Source: DAOTVX01 sp034436015
GTDB lineage: Bacteria; Chloroflexota; Anaerolineae; Anaerolineales; Villigracilaceae
NCBI GenBank assembly: GCA_034436015.1
Contig: DAOTWG010000006.1
Span: 1 to 64,000, forward strand
Direction: 5' to 3'
Length of the DNA: 64,000 nt
The notes under the pieces are model-generated. The model had not been told where the DNA came from, ran no database searches, and was given only the letters and a program-made list of their open reading frames with translations. This document shows, one piece after another, positions 7,703 through 16,107 of this stretch. Every line of letters starts with the position of its first letter. Positions within the stretch are counted from its first letter, which is position 1. A program made the position numbers and the translations under genes.

Positions 7703-8921
7703 AACACGCCGCCTTCCAGGGACTCTGCCGGCGCTTATTTCCTTCCTGGCGCTATTGACTGCCTGTCTCTCCCCAGAAGCGAGCGTCCGGGTGATCATTT
7801 TGGACGGAAAGCAAGCACATACCCTGACATCCGCCAGCCGTGTCCCTGCGGATTGGTTGAAGGAAGCCGGTCTTACCCTGCACAATTCCGACCATCTTCT
7901 CTACCAGGGGCAACCTGTCGCCCCAGACGAGGCCTTGCCCCCGGCGGATTCCTACACCCTGCATATTCGCCGCGCCGTAAACGTTACGCTTGTCACCCCC
8001 ACCAGTCAACGCCTGCTGCAAACCGGCGCTTTGACGGTCGGCGAAGCGCTCATAGAAGCGGGTATCCCTCTGCAGGAAGGCGACTTTCTCTTCCCTCCCC
8101 CCGATACGCCTATCGAGAACGGCATGACGATTATCCACCAGCCCGGTCGAGACCTAACCGTTTTGGTGGACGGTCGCGAGGTGCCCATTCGTTCGGCCGC
8201 CCACACGGTGGGTCAGGCGCTTGCCGAAGCCGGCATGCCCCTAACCGCTCTGGACTACAGCCTCCCTGCCGAAGACGAACCACTCCCTGCCGATGGTCGT
8301 ATTCGCGTTCTACGCGTGCGCGAGGTCGTGACGCTGACCCAGACATCTATCCCTTACGAGTCCCGATTCGAGGCATCCGCCGAACTAGAATTGGATCAGA
8401 CTGCCCTCCTGCAAGCCGGCGAGGTTGGCCTGGCTGTCGGTCGCACGCGCGTGCGGCTGGAAGACGACATGAAACACACGCGCCAGGTCGAGGAAGAGGC
8501 AGTCGTCCGCCCGCCGCAGGATCGCGTCGTTGGGTATGGGACGAAAATCACCATCCGCGCCGCGGTCATAGACGGCATTACCATCGAGTATTGGCGAGTT
8601 CTGCGCATGTATGCCACCTCCTACTCGCCCTGCCGCAGCGGAACGCCGGGCGTCTGCTACTACTATACATCCAGCGGCAAACCGGTGCAAAAGGGCGTGG
8701 TAGCCATGAAGCGCGCCTGGTACTATGCTTTCCGAGGGCAGCCGCTCTACATTCCCGGTTACGGCCGGGCGACCGTAGAAGATGTCGGCGCCGGCTTCCC
8801 AGACGGTCGGTACTGGATTGATTTGGGCTGGAGCGAGGAGGAGTACCAACCGATGACCGGTTGGGTCACGGTCTATTTCCTGACGCCCGTCCCTCCCAAT
8901 CCGGTATACCTCTTGCCCTAG
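7695..8921 (+). CDS. YabE-like lipoprotein with DUF348 repeats, G5 and 3D-type domains
   Basis: 408 residues. A signal peptide ends in a lipobox (LLTAC, Cys about residue 24), so it is probably exported and lipidated. About three DUF348 (ubiquitin-like) repeats follow, then a G5 domain (around 205-285, from REVVTLTQ to GTKI), then a C-terminal 3D-like/RlpA-type barrel (about 295-390) with aspartates in VEDVG and WIDLG. This layout matches YabE/Rpf-like cell-wall proteins thought to remodel peptidoglycan. rsmA follows, as in Bacillus, where yabE lies just ahead of rnmV-ksgA. The wall substrate is not shown by sequence. Confidence 0.82.
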   Translation: MPRTRRLPGTLPALISFLALLTACLSPEASVRVIILDGKQAHTLTSASRVPADWLKEAGLTLHNSDHLLYQGQPVAPDEALPPADSYTLHIRRAVNVTLVTPTSQRLLQTGALTVGEALIEAGIPLQEGDFLFPPPDTPIENGMTIIHQPGRDLTVLVDGREVPIRSAAHTVGQALAEAGMPLTALDYSLPAEDEPLPADGRIRVLRVREVVTLTQTSIPYESRFEASAELELDQTALLQAGEVGLAVGRTRVRLEDDMKHTRQVEEEAVVRPPQDRVVGYGTKITIRAAVIDGITIEYWRVLRMYATSYSPCRSGTPGVCYYYTSSGKPVQKGVVAMKRAWYYAFRGQPLYIPGYGRATVEDVGAGFPDGRYWIDLGWSEEEYQPMTGWVTVYFLTPVPPNPVYLLP

Positions 8922-8988
8922 TCTGCGCTCTCTCGCCCTAGGCTAAGGGTCTAGGATAGATATAGATACAGAGGAAGACAAGTCCCCT

Positions 8989-9831
8989 ATGGATGTCCTT
9001 TCCCTACCTCCCCTGCCTATTCCATCCCTGCTTCGACAATACGGTTTGCGGCCAAGCAAAGGCTTAGGGCAATCTTTTTTGCAAGATACCCACGCCTTAC
9101 AACGAATCGTCCAGGCAGCAGGCGTCGAATCGCAAGACGACGTGCTGGAAATCGGCGCCGGCGTTGGCAATCTCACCCGTTACTTGGCGATTCAGGCGCG
9201 CCAAGTGATTGCGGTCGAATTAGACGAGCGATTATTCCCTATTCTACAAAGCGTCCTTACGCCTTATTCGAACGTAAAGTTGGTGCACGGTGATATTCTC
9301 AGCCTTTCGCCTGGCGACCTAATGGAAACAACAGGGTATCTCGTGGTTGCCAACATTCCCTACTACATTACCTCTGCGCTTATTCGCCATCTTCTGGAGA
9401 CCGAACGGCGGCCACGCCGCCTGATATTGACCGTCCAGCGCGAGGTCGCCGAACGCCTCTGCGCCATGCCGGGGAAAATGAGCCTGCTCGCCCTTTCGGT
9501 ACAGGTATACGGGAAACCAACAATCATAGCGCACATACCGGCCGGCGCGTTCTACCCCGCCCCCAAAGTGGATTCGGCGGTGGTGCGCATTGAAATCTAC
9601 CCTACACCGCTTATTGCTCCCCATAAGCTGCCCCGCTTCTTCGAACTGATTCGAGCTGGATTCGCGCAGAGACGCAAGACGCTGCGCAATGCTCTCGCCG
9701 CCGCACTTGCGCTCCCGCCGCAGGAGAGCGAAACCCTGTTCGCGCGCGCCAATCTTGACCCCACTCGCCGCGCCGAGACTCTTAGTCTGCTTGAGTGGGA
9801 ACGTCTGTTGGACGCCGAACGAGTCGGCTAG
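8989..9831 (+). CDS. rsmA: 16S rRNA (adenine1518-N6/adenine1519-N6)-dimethyltransferase
   Basis: 280 residues. It dimethylates two adjacent adenines near the 3' end of 16S rRNA during small-subunit maturation, using SAM. Motifs: GLGQSFLQD at the N-terminus, the SAM loop EIGAGVGNLT, the acidic VELDE, and the catalytic NIPYYI. The C-terminal helical part contains RAGFAQRRKTLRNAL, typical of KsgA. It follows the YabE-like gene by 67 bases. Its 3' end overlaps the convergent glycosyltransferase gene by four bases. Confidence 0.95.
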   Translation: MDVLSLPPLPIPSLLRQYGLRPSKGLGQSFLQDTHALQRIVQAAGVESQDDVLEIGAGVGNLTRYLAIQARQVIAVELDERLFPILQSVLTPYSNVKLVHGDILSLSPGDLMETTGYLVVANIPYYITSALIRHLLETERRPRRLILTVQREVAERLCAMPGKMSLLALSVQVYGKPTIIAHIPAGAFYPAPKVDSAVVRIEIYPTPLIAPHKLPRFFELIRAGFAQRRKTLRNALAAALALPPQESETLFARANLDPTRRAETLSLLEWERLLDAERVG

Positions 9832-10559
9832 GTTTTCCTTGCCGCTTGCAAATCCCGATATTGCCAGCGCACCTGCCAGACGCGCAGCGCCGCTTCCAGT
9901 TGAATTCCAAACGACATTTTTGACTTCCCCCAGCGACGGTCCGCAAAGTAGATGGGGATTTCCACCATACGGTAACCAAGGCAATGCGCCAAGTAGGCCA
10001 TCTCCACCAGAAAGACGTAGCCGCTGGCGCTGATGCGCTCGAGGGGCATTGCCCGCAAGGCTTCCGCGCGCCAGAGACGATAGCCTGTTGTCACATCGCG
10101 CAACGGCAACCCCAATATCGTGCGGGCATAGAAATTTCCCCAAGCGGAGAGCGCCTTACGCCAGAACGGCCAGTGCTCATCTACCGCGCCGCCTGTCGTA
10201 TAGCGTGAACCGAAAACCACGTCACAATCTTGCAAGCGCTCTACCATGAGCGGGAGGACGCTCGGATCATGGGAGAAATCCGCATCCATTTGAGCCACGG
10301 CCTGCGTCCCATCGCGCAAGGCAAGACGGAAGGCATCCAGATACGCTGAACGCAACCCCAGCTTTCCGGCGCGGTGAATCACACGCATTCGCCCCGGAAA
10401 AGAGGCTGCAAGTTTCTCCGCTACTTGTCCTGTTCCATCCGGACTGGCGTCATCCACAACGATCGCGCGCAGATCGAGAGGAAGCGCAAACAAAGCGGAG
10501 ACCAGCCTAAGCAGGTTCTCCGCTTCATTGTACGTGGGTATTGTAACAGTAACCTGCAA
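9828..10559 (-). CDS. GT2 glycosyltransferase, dolichol-phosphate mannosyltransferase-like
   Basis: 243 residues with a GT-A fold. The N-terminus TIPTYNEAENL is typical of DPM1-type enzymes, DDASPDGT and the DADFSHDP metal/nucleotide motif follow, and the late FADRRWGKSKMS matches polyprenol-phosphate sugar synthases. It would transfer a hexose from an NDP-sugar to a polyprenyl phosphate at the inner leaflet for glycan or glycoprotein building. There is no C-terminal membrane domain. It is last in an operon with roadblock, V4R and REC genes (10-nt gap), an unusual setting that may tie envelope glycosylation to that signalling module. Confidence 0.88.
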   Translation of the reverse strand: MQVTVTIPTYNEAENLLRLVSALFALPLDLRAIVVDDASPDGTGQVAEKLAASFPGRMRVIHRAGKLGLRSAYLDAFRLALRDGTQAVAQMDADFSHDPSVLPLMVERLQDCDVVFGSRYTTGGAVDEHWPFWRKALSAWGNFYARTILGLPLRDVTTGYRLWRAEALRAMPLERISASGYVFLVEMAYLAHCLGYRMVEIPIYFADRRWGKSKMSFGIQLEAALRVWQVRWQYRDLQAARKT

Positions 10560-10569
10560 AAGTAAACTC

Positions 10570-11415
10570 CTATGCCATCAAGGCGCTCTTAAGTTGTTCG
10601 AGCGACTGATATTGGCTCGCTTCGCCGTGCACAACGCCAAAACGGAGGGCCAGCCGACTCGTATATCCTCGCCCTTGTTCGCGATCTTTCAACGGGTAAA
10701 AATACTCCAGGGATTGCTCCAAGCGGTTGCGTAACCGTTCTTCCAGGATGGGTAAGTCGTCTGGTGAAAGAACCAACACAAAATCGGATGGACCGAGATG
10801 GCCGAGGAAACTACCAGCACTGCCGGTTTCGCGCAACGTGTTCTGGATCATCAGACTCATCGCGCGCAGCACATCATCGGAAGCCACGAAACCGTACGAT
10901 TCGCGAAATGCCTCCAGGTTCTCCAACGAAACCGTCAAAATGGCCCAGGCTCCCGCTTGCAGGCACTCCACCAGACGTTCATCCACGGCCGCGCCCTCCG
11001 GCAATCCCGTTACCGGATTGGTCGGCGCAACTCGTCTTGCACGCTGCAGCACATTCTGGACGCGCAAGCGCAATTCCTGGACATCGAAGGGCTTGGTAAG
11101 ATAGGCTTCTGCGCCAACTTCTAGCCCCTGCAACCGATCTGCGCGGTCGCGTTTCTCCGTCAGAAAGATAATGGGAATATCCTGGGTGCGGCGGTCGGCG
11201 CGCAAACGGCGCGCTACCTCAAAACCATCAATATCCGGCAAACGGATATCCAGAATCACCAGGTCGGGGCGATGCGTCTGGCAAGCGCGCACCCCGTCTT
11301 CGCCCCAGTTAACCGTAAACACATCATAGCCCTGAACGCGAAAATAAGCGTTCAACATGTCGGCAATATCCAGGTCGTCCTCGATGATTAACAGTTTGGA
11401 CTTCGCCTCAGCCAT
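10570..11415 (-). CDS. Response regulator with degenerate GGDEF domain
   Basis: 281 residues from ATG 11415. Residues 8-125 are a receiver with acidic pair EDD, the phospho-acceptor in LVILDIRLPDIDG and Lys in YLTKPF. Residues 140-280 look like a GGDEF domain (NPVTGLPEGAAV at its start), but the active-site signature reads GPSDF, so diguanylate cyclase activity is unlikely; it may act as a binding or dimer module. It lies 16 nt after the V4R gene and 10 nt before the glycosyltransferase gene. No dedicated kinase adjoins it. Confidence 0.85.
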   Translation of the reverse strand: MAEAKSKLLIIEDDLDIADMLNAYFRVQGYDVFTVNWGEDGVRACQTHRPDLVILDIRLPDIDGFEVARRLRADRRTQDIPIIFLTEKRDRADRLQGLEVGAEAYLTKPFDVQELRLRVQNVLQRARRVAPTNPVTGLPEGAAVDERLVECLQAGAWAILTVSLENLEAFRESYGFVASDDVLRAMSLMIQNTLRETGSAGSFLGHLGPSDFVLVLSPDDLPILEERLRNRLEQSLEYFYPLKDREQGRGYTSRLALRFGVVHGEASQYQSLEQLKSALMA

Positions 11416-11431
11416 ACTTGTCTCTACCGGA

Positions 11432-12067
11432 TCATGGATTCGGTTCCTTTTGGATGACGAACTCACACAAGGTATCGCCAATAGCCACACACTTGGACTC
11501 ATTCACGCGAAATTCCAGTCCGCCGGAAACCCAGGAAAGCATGGCTTGCAACAGACCCGTAGCAATGTAACAGACGGGTTTATCGGCGCCGCTACGCCCC
11601 CAACACACCGGACAGCGATGGATCTTCCACAGGAACTCGTTCTCCGCTTCCTCAACCGTTGTTTCCTGATCCGTAATCTGTGAAAAGATCTTCGCCGCAG
11701 CAGGTAATCCAATGCGCAATTTGGCTTGCAGAGGTAAGACTTTGAACGCCAAATCGCCTACCCCGGCCAGCGCGCCAAAGTTGCGCAAGGCATCGTTGAA
11801 GGTAGCGCGCCCGGCGCGCAACGCCAAGCCGCGTCCGCCACGCGGCCCATACATCTCCTCTAAGGCAATGTGAATAGAGCTAAAATCTGCAAAATCGAAC
11901 TCACGCTCAAGATTATCCGGAGGGTAATTATCAATCAGATGACTGAGACCGGCCAGATTCAGAATCGCGTTCAACCCGTTCTTGCCCATGATCTCTTCGT
12001 AGGCTGCCAGGGCAATGCGGGCGAATTTGTTGGCGTAGTAGTAACCACTCTTCGGTATTCTCTCCAT
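11432..12067 (-). CDS. V4R-domain protein
   Basis: 211 residues. The C-terminal half fits the V4R (4-vinyl reductase) fold, a small-molecule-binding domain: CPVCWG, CYIATGLLQAMLSWV and the ending ESKCVAIGDTLCEFVI, with cysteines suited to a metal or cofactor site. The N-terminal helical part (YYYANKFARIALAAYEEIMG) resembles that of BchJ/XylR-type sensors. It follows the roadblock gene by 13 nt. The ligand is unknown. With the neighbouring receiver protein it likely forms a sensory unit, which is an inference from the operon. Confidence 0.78.
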   Translation of the reverse strand: MERIPKSGYYYANKFARIALAAYEEIMGKNGLNAILNLAGLSHLIDNYPPDNLEREFDFADFSSIHIALEEMYGPRGGRGLALRAGRATFNDALRNFGALAGVGDLAFKVLPLQAKLRIGLPAAAKIFSQITDQETTVEEAENEFLWKIHRCPVCWGRSGADKPVCYIATGLLQAMLSWVSGGLEFRVNESKCVAIGDTLCEFVIQKEPNP

Positions 12068-12080
12068 AACAGACCGCCTG

Positions 12081-12452
12081 TCAGATAAGTTTCGCCAGGT
12101 CTTCGGCAGCTCGACGCATATCCAGGAAAATCAGACCCAATTTGGCCTGCTCGCGCGCCAGAGCAGTCAACACGGCATCTTCTCCCACCGACATCAGCAC
12201 CACGTATCCCTTCTGGCCTTTGATATAAACCTGCTCTAGCGAGCCTCGTCCCAGTTCTGTCGCAATGCGTTCGCCCAACGAAAGCATCGCCGCCGACATA
12301 GCCGAAACGCGATCCTCCTCTACCCCTTGCGGCAACGCTGAGGCAATGCTCAAGCCATCTACACTGACCACCGCCGAGGCCTCAATATCCGGCGAGGACG
12401 CCTGAAGTTCGCGCAAGCGATCTACCATGAGTTGAGTACGATTCTTGGTCAA
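12081..12452 (-). CDS. Roadblock/LC7-domain protein
   Basis: 123-residue single roadblock domain (VDRLRELQASSPDIEASAVVS, then DGLSIASALP, ending in LGLIFLDMRRAAEDL). Such proteins dimerize and usually regulate small Ras-like GTPases (MglB type) or scaffold signalling complexes; no GTPase gene is nearby. The chosen start is TTG at 12450-12452 because a strong AAGGAGGT lies directly before it; an ATG seven codons further in is the alternative. It is first in the roadblock, V4R, REC-GGDEF, GT2 operon and has a consensus promoter upstream. Confidence 0.85.
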   Translation of the reverse strand: MTKNRTQLMVDRLRELQASSPDIEASAVVSVDGLSIASALPQGVEEDRVSAMSAAMLSLGERIATELGRGSLEQVYIKGQKGYVVLMSVGEDAVLTALAREQAKLGLIFLDMRRAAEDLAKLI

Positions 12453-12511
12453 CGTTACCTCCTTGTCTCAACAAAATGTTGCAAGCCGCGAGAGGGCGCA
12501 AGCCTATTGCT

Positions 12512-12540
12512 AATTTAGCACAGGGCTGGACATGTGTCAA
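12512..12540 (-). promoter_or_regulatory. Consensus promoter of the roadblock-V4R operon
   Basis: On the minus strand: TTGACA (12535-12540), 17-nt spacer, TAAATT (12512-12517). The start would be near 12505, giving a leader of about 53 nt with a strong ribosome binding site. Confidence 0.75.
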
Positions 12541-12801
12541 GTTATAGCAGGCCAACCTTACCCGTCTGTTAGCAACCCGCTCGCAAACACGGCCGGCCGT
12601 TCCTATCATCTCATCCCTATCCAACCCTCGCCCACCCTCCTCCATGGAACGAGAACAAGGGCTTCAACCCACACAGGACACATCGCCTCTACGCGGATCG
12701 CCGCCGGCAATTCTTGCATCCACCTTGCAAAGCGACATCTGGTATTCTCTCTCAAGAAGCAGTATAATCCCCTTCCGAAGGTTGTTAGCTGGCGGTGGAA
12801 C
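12541..12801. other. Intergenic region between divergent operons
   Basis: Together with the roadblock promoter this makes a gap of about 350 bases. I see no gene in it. On the plus strand a TATAAT at 12763-12768 lies 33 nt before the chlI start and could be its -10 box, but no good -35 is present. Confidence 0.5.
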
Positions 12802-13902
12802 ATGCCAACGATTTATCCGTTTACTGCAATTGTCGGCCAAGAGCGCATGAAGCGCGCCCTGATCTTGAACGCTGTGGACCCGCGCATTGGAGGCGTATTG
12901 ATTCGCGGGGAACGCGGTACAGCCAAGTCAACCGCGGCGCGCTCTCTCGCCGCCCTTTTGCCAAAAGTGCGTGTCGTGCGTGATTGCCGTTTCGGTTGCG
13001 ATCCGGACATGCCGGCCTCCTGGTGCACAGAGTGCCGCGAGCGAGCAGCTGCCGGCCAGCCGCTGCCGGTCGAAGAAAAACCTATCCCCTTTGTGAATCT
13101 TCCTGTCTCCGCAACCGAAGATCGCGTCGTGGGCACGCTGGACATCGAACTCGCCATCCAAAAAGGTGAGCGACATTTTGAACCAGGCGTGCTGGCCGCC
13201 GCCAACCGTGGTTTGCTCTATATCGACGAGGTCAACCTGCTAGACGACCATGTGGTAGATGTCCTGCTCGACTCGGCGGCCATGGGCATGAACATCGTCG
13301 AGCGCGAAGGCATCTCTTTCACGCATCCGGCGCGCTTCATCCTGGTCGGGACCATGAACCCCGAAGAGGGCGATTTGCGTCCTCAGCTCCTCGATCGTTT
13401 TGCGCTCTCGGTAGACATCACCGGCATTCGCGAGGCGCACGAACGCGTGATGATTATCGAGCGGAACCTTGCCTTTGAGCGAGACCCTGATGCGTTTCGC
13501 GATCGATGGTTGCCCCACGAGCACAAGCTCTCGCGCATGATCGAACAAGCGCGCGCGCTGGTAGATAAAGTATCCTATAGCCGTCGTGATTTGCTCACAA
13601 TTGCCTCCCTGACATCCTCGCTTAACGTAGACGGACATCGCGCCGACTTGGTGATTCTGAAAGCCGCGCGCGCCCACGCCGCCTTCGAAGGGCGCGACGC
13701 CATTACCAACCGCGATATTGCCTTGGCGGCCGAACTGGCGCTCCCTCACCGCCTCAAGCGCGGCCCCTTCCAACACGCCGAGATCTCCCCCACGCAGTTG
13801 CAAGAACGCATCGAACAATTGCAAGGCTTGACGGGCGAGGAAGGCCAGCCTAGCGAGGAGGAACTCTCATCCGAAAATAGCGCAGTAAAAAAAAACTCGT
13901 AA
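12802..13902 (+). CDS. Chelatase AAA+ subunit (ChlI/BchI-like), zero-frame product
   Basis: 366 residues. AAA+ ATPase of the magnesium/cobalt chelatase family: Walker A RGERGTAKST (about 34-43), a four-Cys insert (CRFGCDP, CTECRE), Walker B LLYIDEVNLL and sensor GTMNPEEGDLRPQLLDRF. It ends in an acidic linker and stops at TAA 13900-13902, just after a run of nine A. Shifting -1 at that run continues into the VWA half, so this product is probably the short, I-like partner of the full-length D-like subunit made from the same gene. No CobN/ChlH large subunit is in the window, so the metal is not settled. Confidence 0.88.
   Translation: MPTIYPFTAIVGQERMKRALILNAVDPRIGGVLIRGERGTAKSTAARSLAALLPKVRVVRDCRFGCDPDMPASWCTECRERAAAGQPLPVEEKPIPFVNLPVSATEDRVVGTLDIELAIQKGERHFEPGVLAAANRGLLYIDEVNLLDDHVVDVLLDSAAMGMNIVEREGISFTHPARFILVGTMNPEEGDLRPQLLDRFALSVDITGIREAHERVMIIERNLAFERDPDAFRDRWLPHEHKLSRMIEQARALVDKVSYSRRDLLTIASLTSSLNVDGHRADLVILKAARAHAAFEGRDAITNRDIALAAELALPHRLKRGPFQHAEISPTQLQERIEQLQGLTGEEGQPSEEELSSENSAVKKNS
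13887..13895 (+). other. Probable -1 frameshift/slippage site (A9 run) in chlI-chlD
   Basis: Nine consecutive A. In the upstream frame the codons read GTA AAA AAA AAC, which contains the slippery heptamer A AAA AAA. The downstream frame is open only from 13881 (TAG at 13878-13880), and the upstream frame closes at 13902, so the switch must occur in this 20-nt window, where the A run lies. A GAGGC/GCCTC pairing (13911-13915 with 13958-13962) could form a downstream stem; that part is weak. Confidence 0.7.
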
Positions 13903-14852
13903 CCGAGGTAGAGGCAGGAGAGGAAAAGAACGAGCAGAACAGTCCGGATGACGTTCCGCCTCAGCGACAGACAACAGAGGTCTCGCGCGATGCCCAGTGG
14001 TGGGAGGGCGGCAAGAAAGTCGAAGTTGGCGAGACCTTCGCGCCCCGCCGGCTGGACACGCCATTGGACAAGCTGGCGCGCCGCCATGCCGGCCGACGCT
14101 CGCGCACCCGCACCGAACGGAAACGCGGGCGTTACATCCAGGCGCGACCGGCCAACGGCCGCGCCGACGACGTAGCGTTTGACGCTACCCTGCGCGCCGC
14201 CGCACCTTACCAGAAACGACGCGCCCAACAACGCGAACGCCTGGCCATCGCCATCCAGAAAAGCGATTTCCAGCGCAAGGTGCGAGTCAAAAAAGCCGCC
14301 AACCTGATTCTCTTCGTGGTGGACGCCTCGTGGTCTATGGCTGTCGCCGAACGCATGACCGCCACGAAAGGCGCCATCCTTTCCCTGTTGACCGATGCCT
14401 ATCAACGCCGCGACCGGGTTGGCCTGATTGTCTTCCAAAAAAATCGCGCAACGCTCGTACTGCCGCCCACCAATTCCATCCAGTTGGCGCAACGCGCGCT
14501 GGCCGACATCCCAGTCGGCGGCAAGACCCCCCTCTCCGCCGGCCTGTTAATGGCCTATGAAGTGCTGAGGCAAGAGCAGCTGATTCATCCGGACGTCGAG
14601 CCATTGCTCATCATCCTGACGGATGGCGCCGGAAACGTCTCCATTGGCCCCACTCCCCCTCAAGAGGAAGCCTACCATTTCGCGGAGCAAATTGCGGCGC
14701 GCCGCTTCCGCAGCGTGGTGATCAACATGGAGCACGCTTCGTTTGACCAGGGACTGGCACAGGCGCTGGCCGATCATCTCCACGCTCCTTGCTACACCCT
14801 TCGTGAACTTAAGGCAGAGAATCTCCTCCTGACCGTCCAGCGCGAAAGGTAA
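13893..14852 (+). CDS. Chelatase D-like VWA half, reached by -1 frameshift from 12802
   Basis: This frame has no ATG or GTG before the conserved part. An acidic linker and the conserved block VGETFAPRRLDTPLDKL lie upstream of the only possible internal start, a TTG at 14064, so independent translation is unlikely. Read through from 12802 with a -1 slip, it gives a protein of about 683 residues with the ChlD layout: AAA+, acidic/proline linker, basic RRSRTRTERKRGRY stretch, then a VWA (integrin-I) domain with MIDAS DASWSM, threonine motif GGKTPLSAG and ILTDGAGN. ChlD subunits form rings with ChlI and pass metal to the large subunit. It would be called a separate VWA gene or a pseudogene if slippage is ignored. 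Confidence 0.8.
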   Translation, partial: KLVTEVEAGEEKNEQNSPDDVPPQRQTTEVSRDAQWWEGGKKVEVGETFAPRRLDTPLDKLARRHAGRRSRTRTERKRGRYIQARPANGRADDVAFDATLRAAAPYQKRRAQQRERLAIAIQKSDFQRKVRVKKAANLILFVVDASWSMAVAERMTATKGAILSLLTDAYQRRDRVGLIVFQKNRATLVLPPTNSIQLAQRALADIPVGGKTPLSAGLLMAYEVLRQEQLIHPDVEPLLIILTDGAGNVSIGPTPPQEEAYHFAEQIAARRFRSVVINMEHASFDQGLAQALADHLHAPCYTLRELKAENLLLTVQRER

Positions 14853-14919
14853 ACCTTCTTGTTCCCTGCTACCTTTTATGCTAGACTTGAATTAGGAACC
14901 TCGCGACAAGAGAGTGCCT

Positions 14920-16107
14920 ATGGCCCCAAAAATTTTGATCATTGACGACGACTTGGATACCCTGCGGTTGGTAGGAATGATGCTCCAAAGGCAAGGGTAT
15001 CAAATCGTGGTTGCCTCCAGCGGCCCCCAGGGATTGATTCAGGCCGAGAACGAAAAGCCGGACCTGATTCTGCTCGACGTCATGATGCCGGGAATGGACG
15101 GCTACGAGGTAGCGCGGCGTTTGCGCGCCAACCCCGACACGGCAACCACCCCCATTCTGATGTTTACGGCAAAGGCTCAGCTGGACGATAAAGTCACAGG
15201 CTTCGAGGCCGGCGCGGACGACTACTTGACCAAACCCACACATCCTTCCGAACTGCTTGCACACGTCAAGGCCCTGTTGGCGCGCGCCACCAAAGGTCGC
15301 CCTGCCGCGGCGCCCTCCCAGGCCGAGCAGCAAGCATTTACCATCGGCGTTCTTGCCGCGCGCGGCGGATGGGGCGTCTCGACCGTCGCCGCGAATTTGG
15401 GCAGCAGTCTGATCAACCTCCCGCAGAACGCGCCGACCGGCGTCATCGTCGCGGAACTGCGCCCCGGTCTCGGCTCTCTCGGCGCCGATCTAGGACAGAC
15501 GGATCTCGACGCTCTCACCCGGTTATTGCAAGCAAATCCTATAGACATCAGCCGACAAAAGGTACGAGAATCGCTCTTCTCGCTTTCTGAGAAATTGGCC
15601 TTTCTCTTTGCGTCCATGCAGCCGCGCGACGCGGTGCTACTGGAAAACAGCGCTCAACAACTGGACATTCTATTGAACCGCCTGGAATACCTTGCCTCTT
15701 ACCTGATTCTTGACCTTGGACCCGGTCTACCGGCCTCCACGCAGAGGATGCTCAAGGCTTGTAAGGCAGCAGTAGTCGTGGTGGAACCACAAGTAGCGTC
15801 AGTCCTGCACGCCAAAGCCCTGATCGCCGACCTAACCCACCTGGGTTTCAAGCCACAAGCCATCTTTGCGGTGACCGTTCACCGGGTGCGTTCTGAGTTG
15901 CAACTGAACTGGACTCAGGTGCAAGAGCAATTAGGGCATCCTGTAACTGCCGCGATCATGCCTTCGCCGGAGTTGTTGTATCAAGCGGCTCGTCTAAAAA
16001 CTACTGCCGTCCTGTATCAAGCCGATTCCCTGGCAACACAACAATTCGTCCAACAATTCCGGAAACTCGCCGAGGCGGTCGTTCAATTGGAGAAGCAACA
16101 GAAGTGA
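14920..16107 (+). CDS. Receiver domain fused to CpaE/MinD-like ATPase
   Basis: 395 residues. Residues 4-120 form a canonical receiver (IDDD, LILLDVMMPGMDG, YLTKPTHPSE). Residues 140-390 follow the CpaE/MinD plan, but the deviant P-loop reads ARGGWGVSTVAANLG: the signature lysines of KGGxGKT are missing, so ATP hydrolysis is doubtful. CpaE-type proteins position Tad pilus machines at the membrane, and pseudopilin and prepilin peptidase genes occur at the left edge. The ATG at 14920 is chosen over a GTG two codons upstream because AGAGAG is well spaced to it. Its end overlaps the kinase gene by four bases. Confidence 0.82.
   Translation: MAPKILIIDDDLDTLRLVGMMLQRQGYQIVVASSGPQGLIQAENEKPDLILLDVMMPGMDGYEVARRLRANPDTATTPILMFTAKAQLDDKVTGFEAGADDYLTKPTHPSELLAHVKALLARATKGRPAAAPSQAEQQAFTIGVLAARGGWGVSTVAANLGSSLINLPQNAPTGVIVAELRPGLGSLGADLGQTDLDALTRLLQANPIDISRQKVRESLFSLSEKLAFLFASMQPRDAVLLENSAQQLDILLNRLEYLASYLILDLGPGLPASTQRMLKACKAAVVVVEPQVASVLHAKALIADLTHLGFKPQAIFAVTVHRVRSELQLNWTQVQEQLGHPVTAAIMPSPELLYQAARLKTTAVLYQADSLATQQFVQQFRKLAEAVVQLEKQQK

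Noticed and set aside
14064..14852. Independent VWA gene starting at TTG 14064
   Set aside because: Conserved ChlD sequence continues upstream of that codon in the same frame back to the A9 run, so a frameshifted product is more likely.
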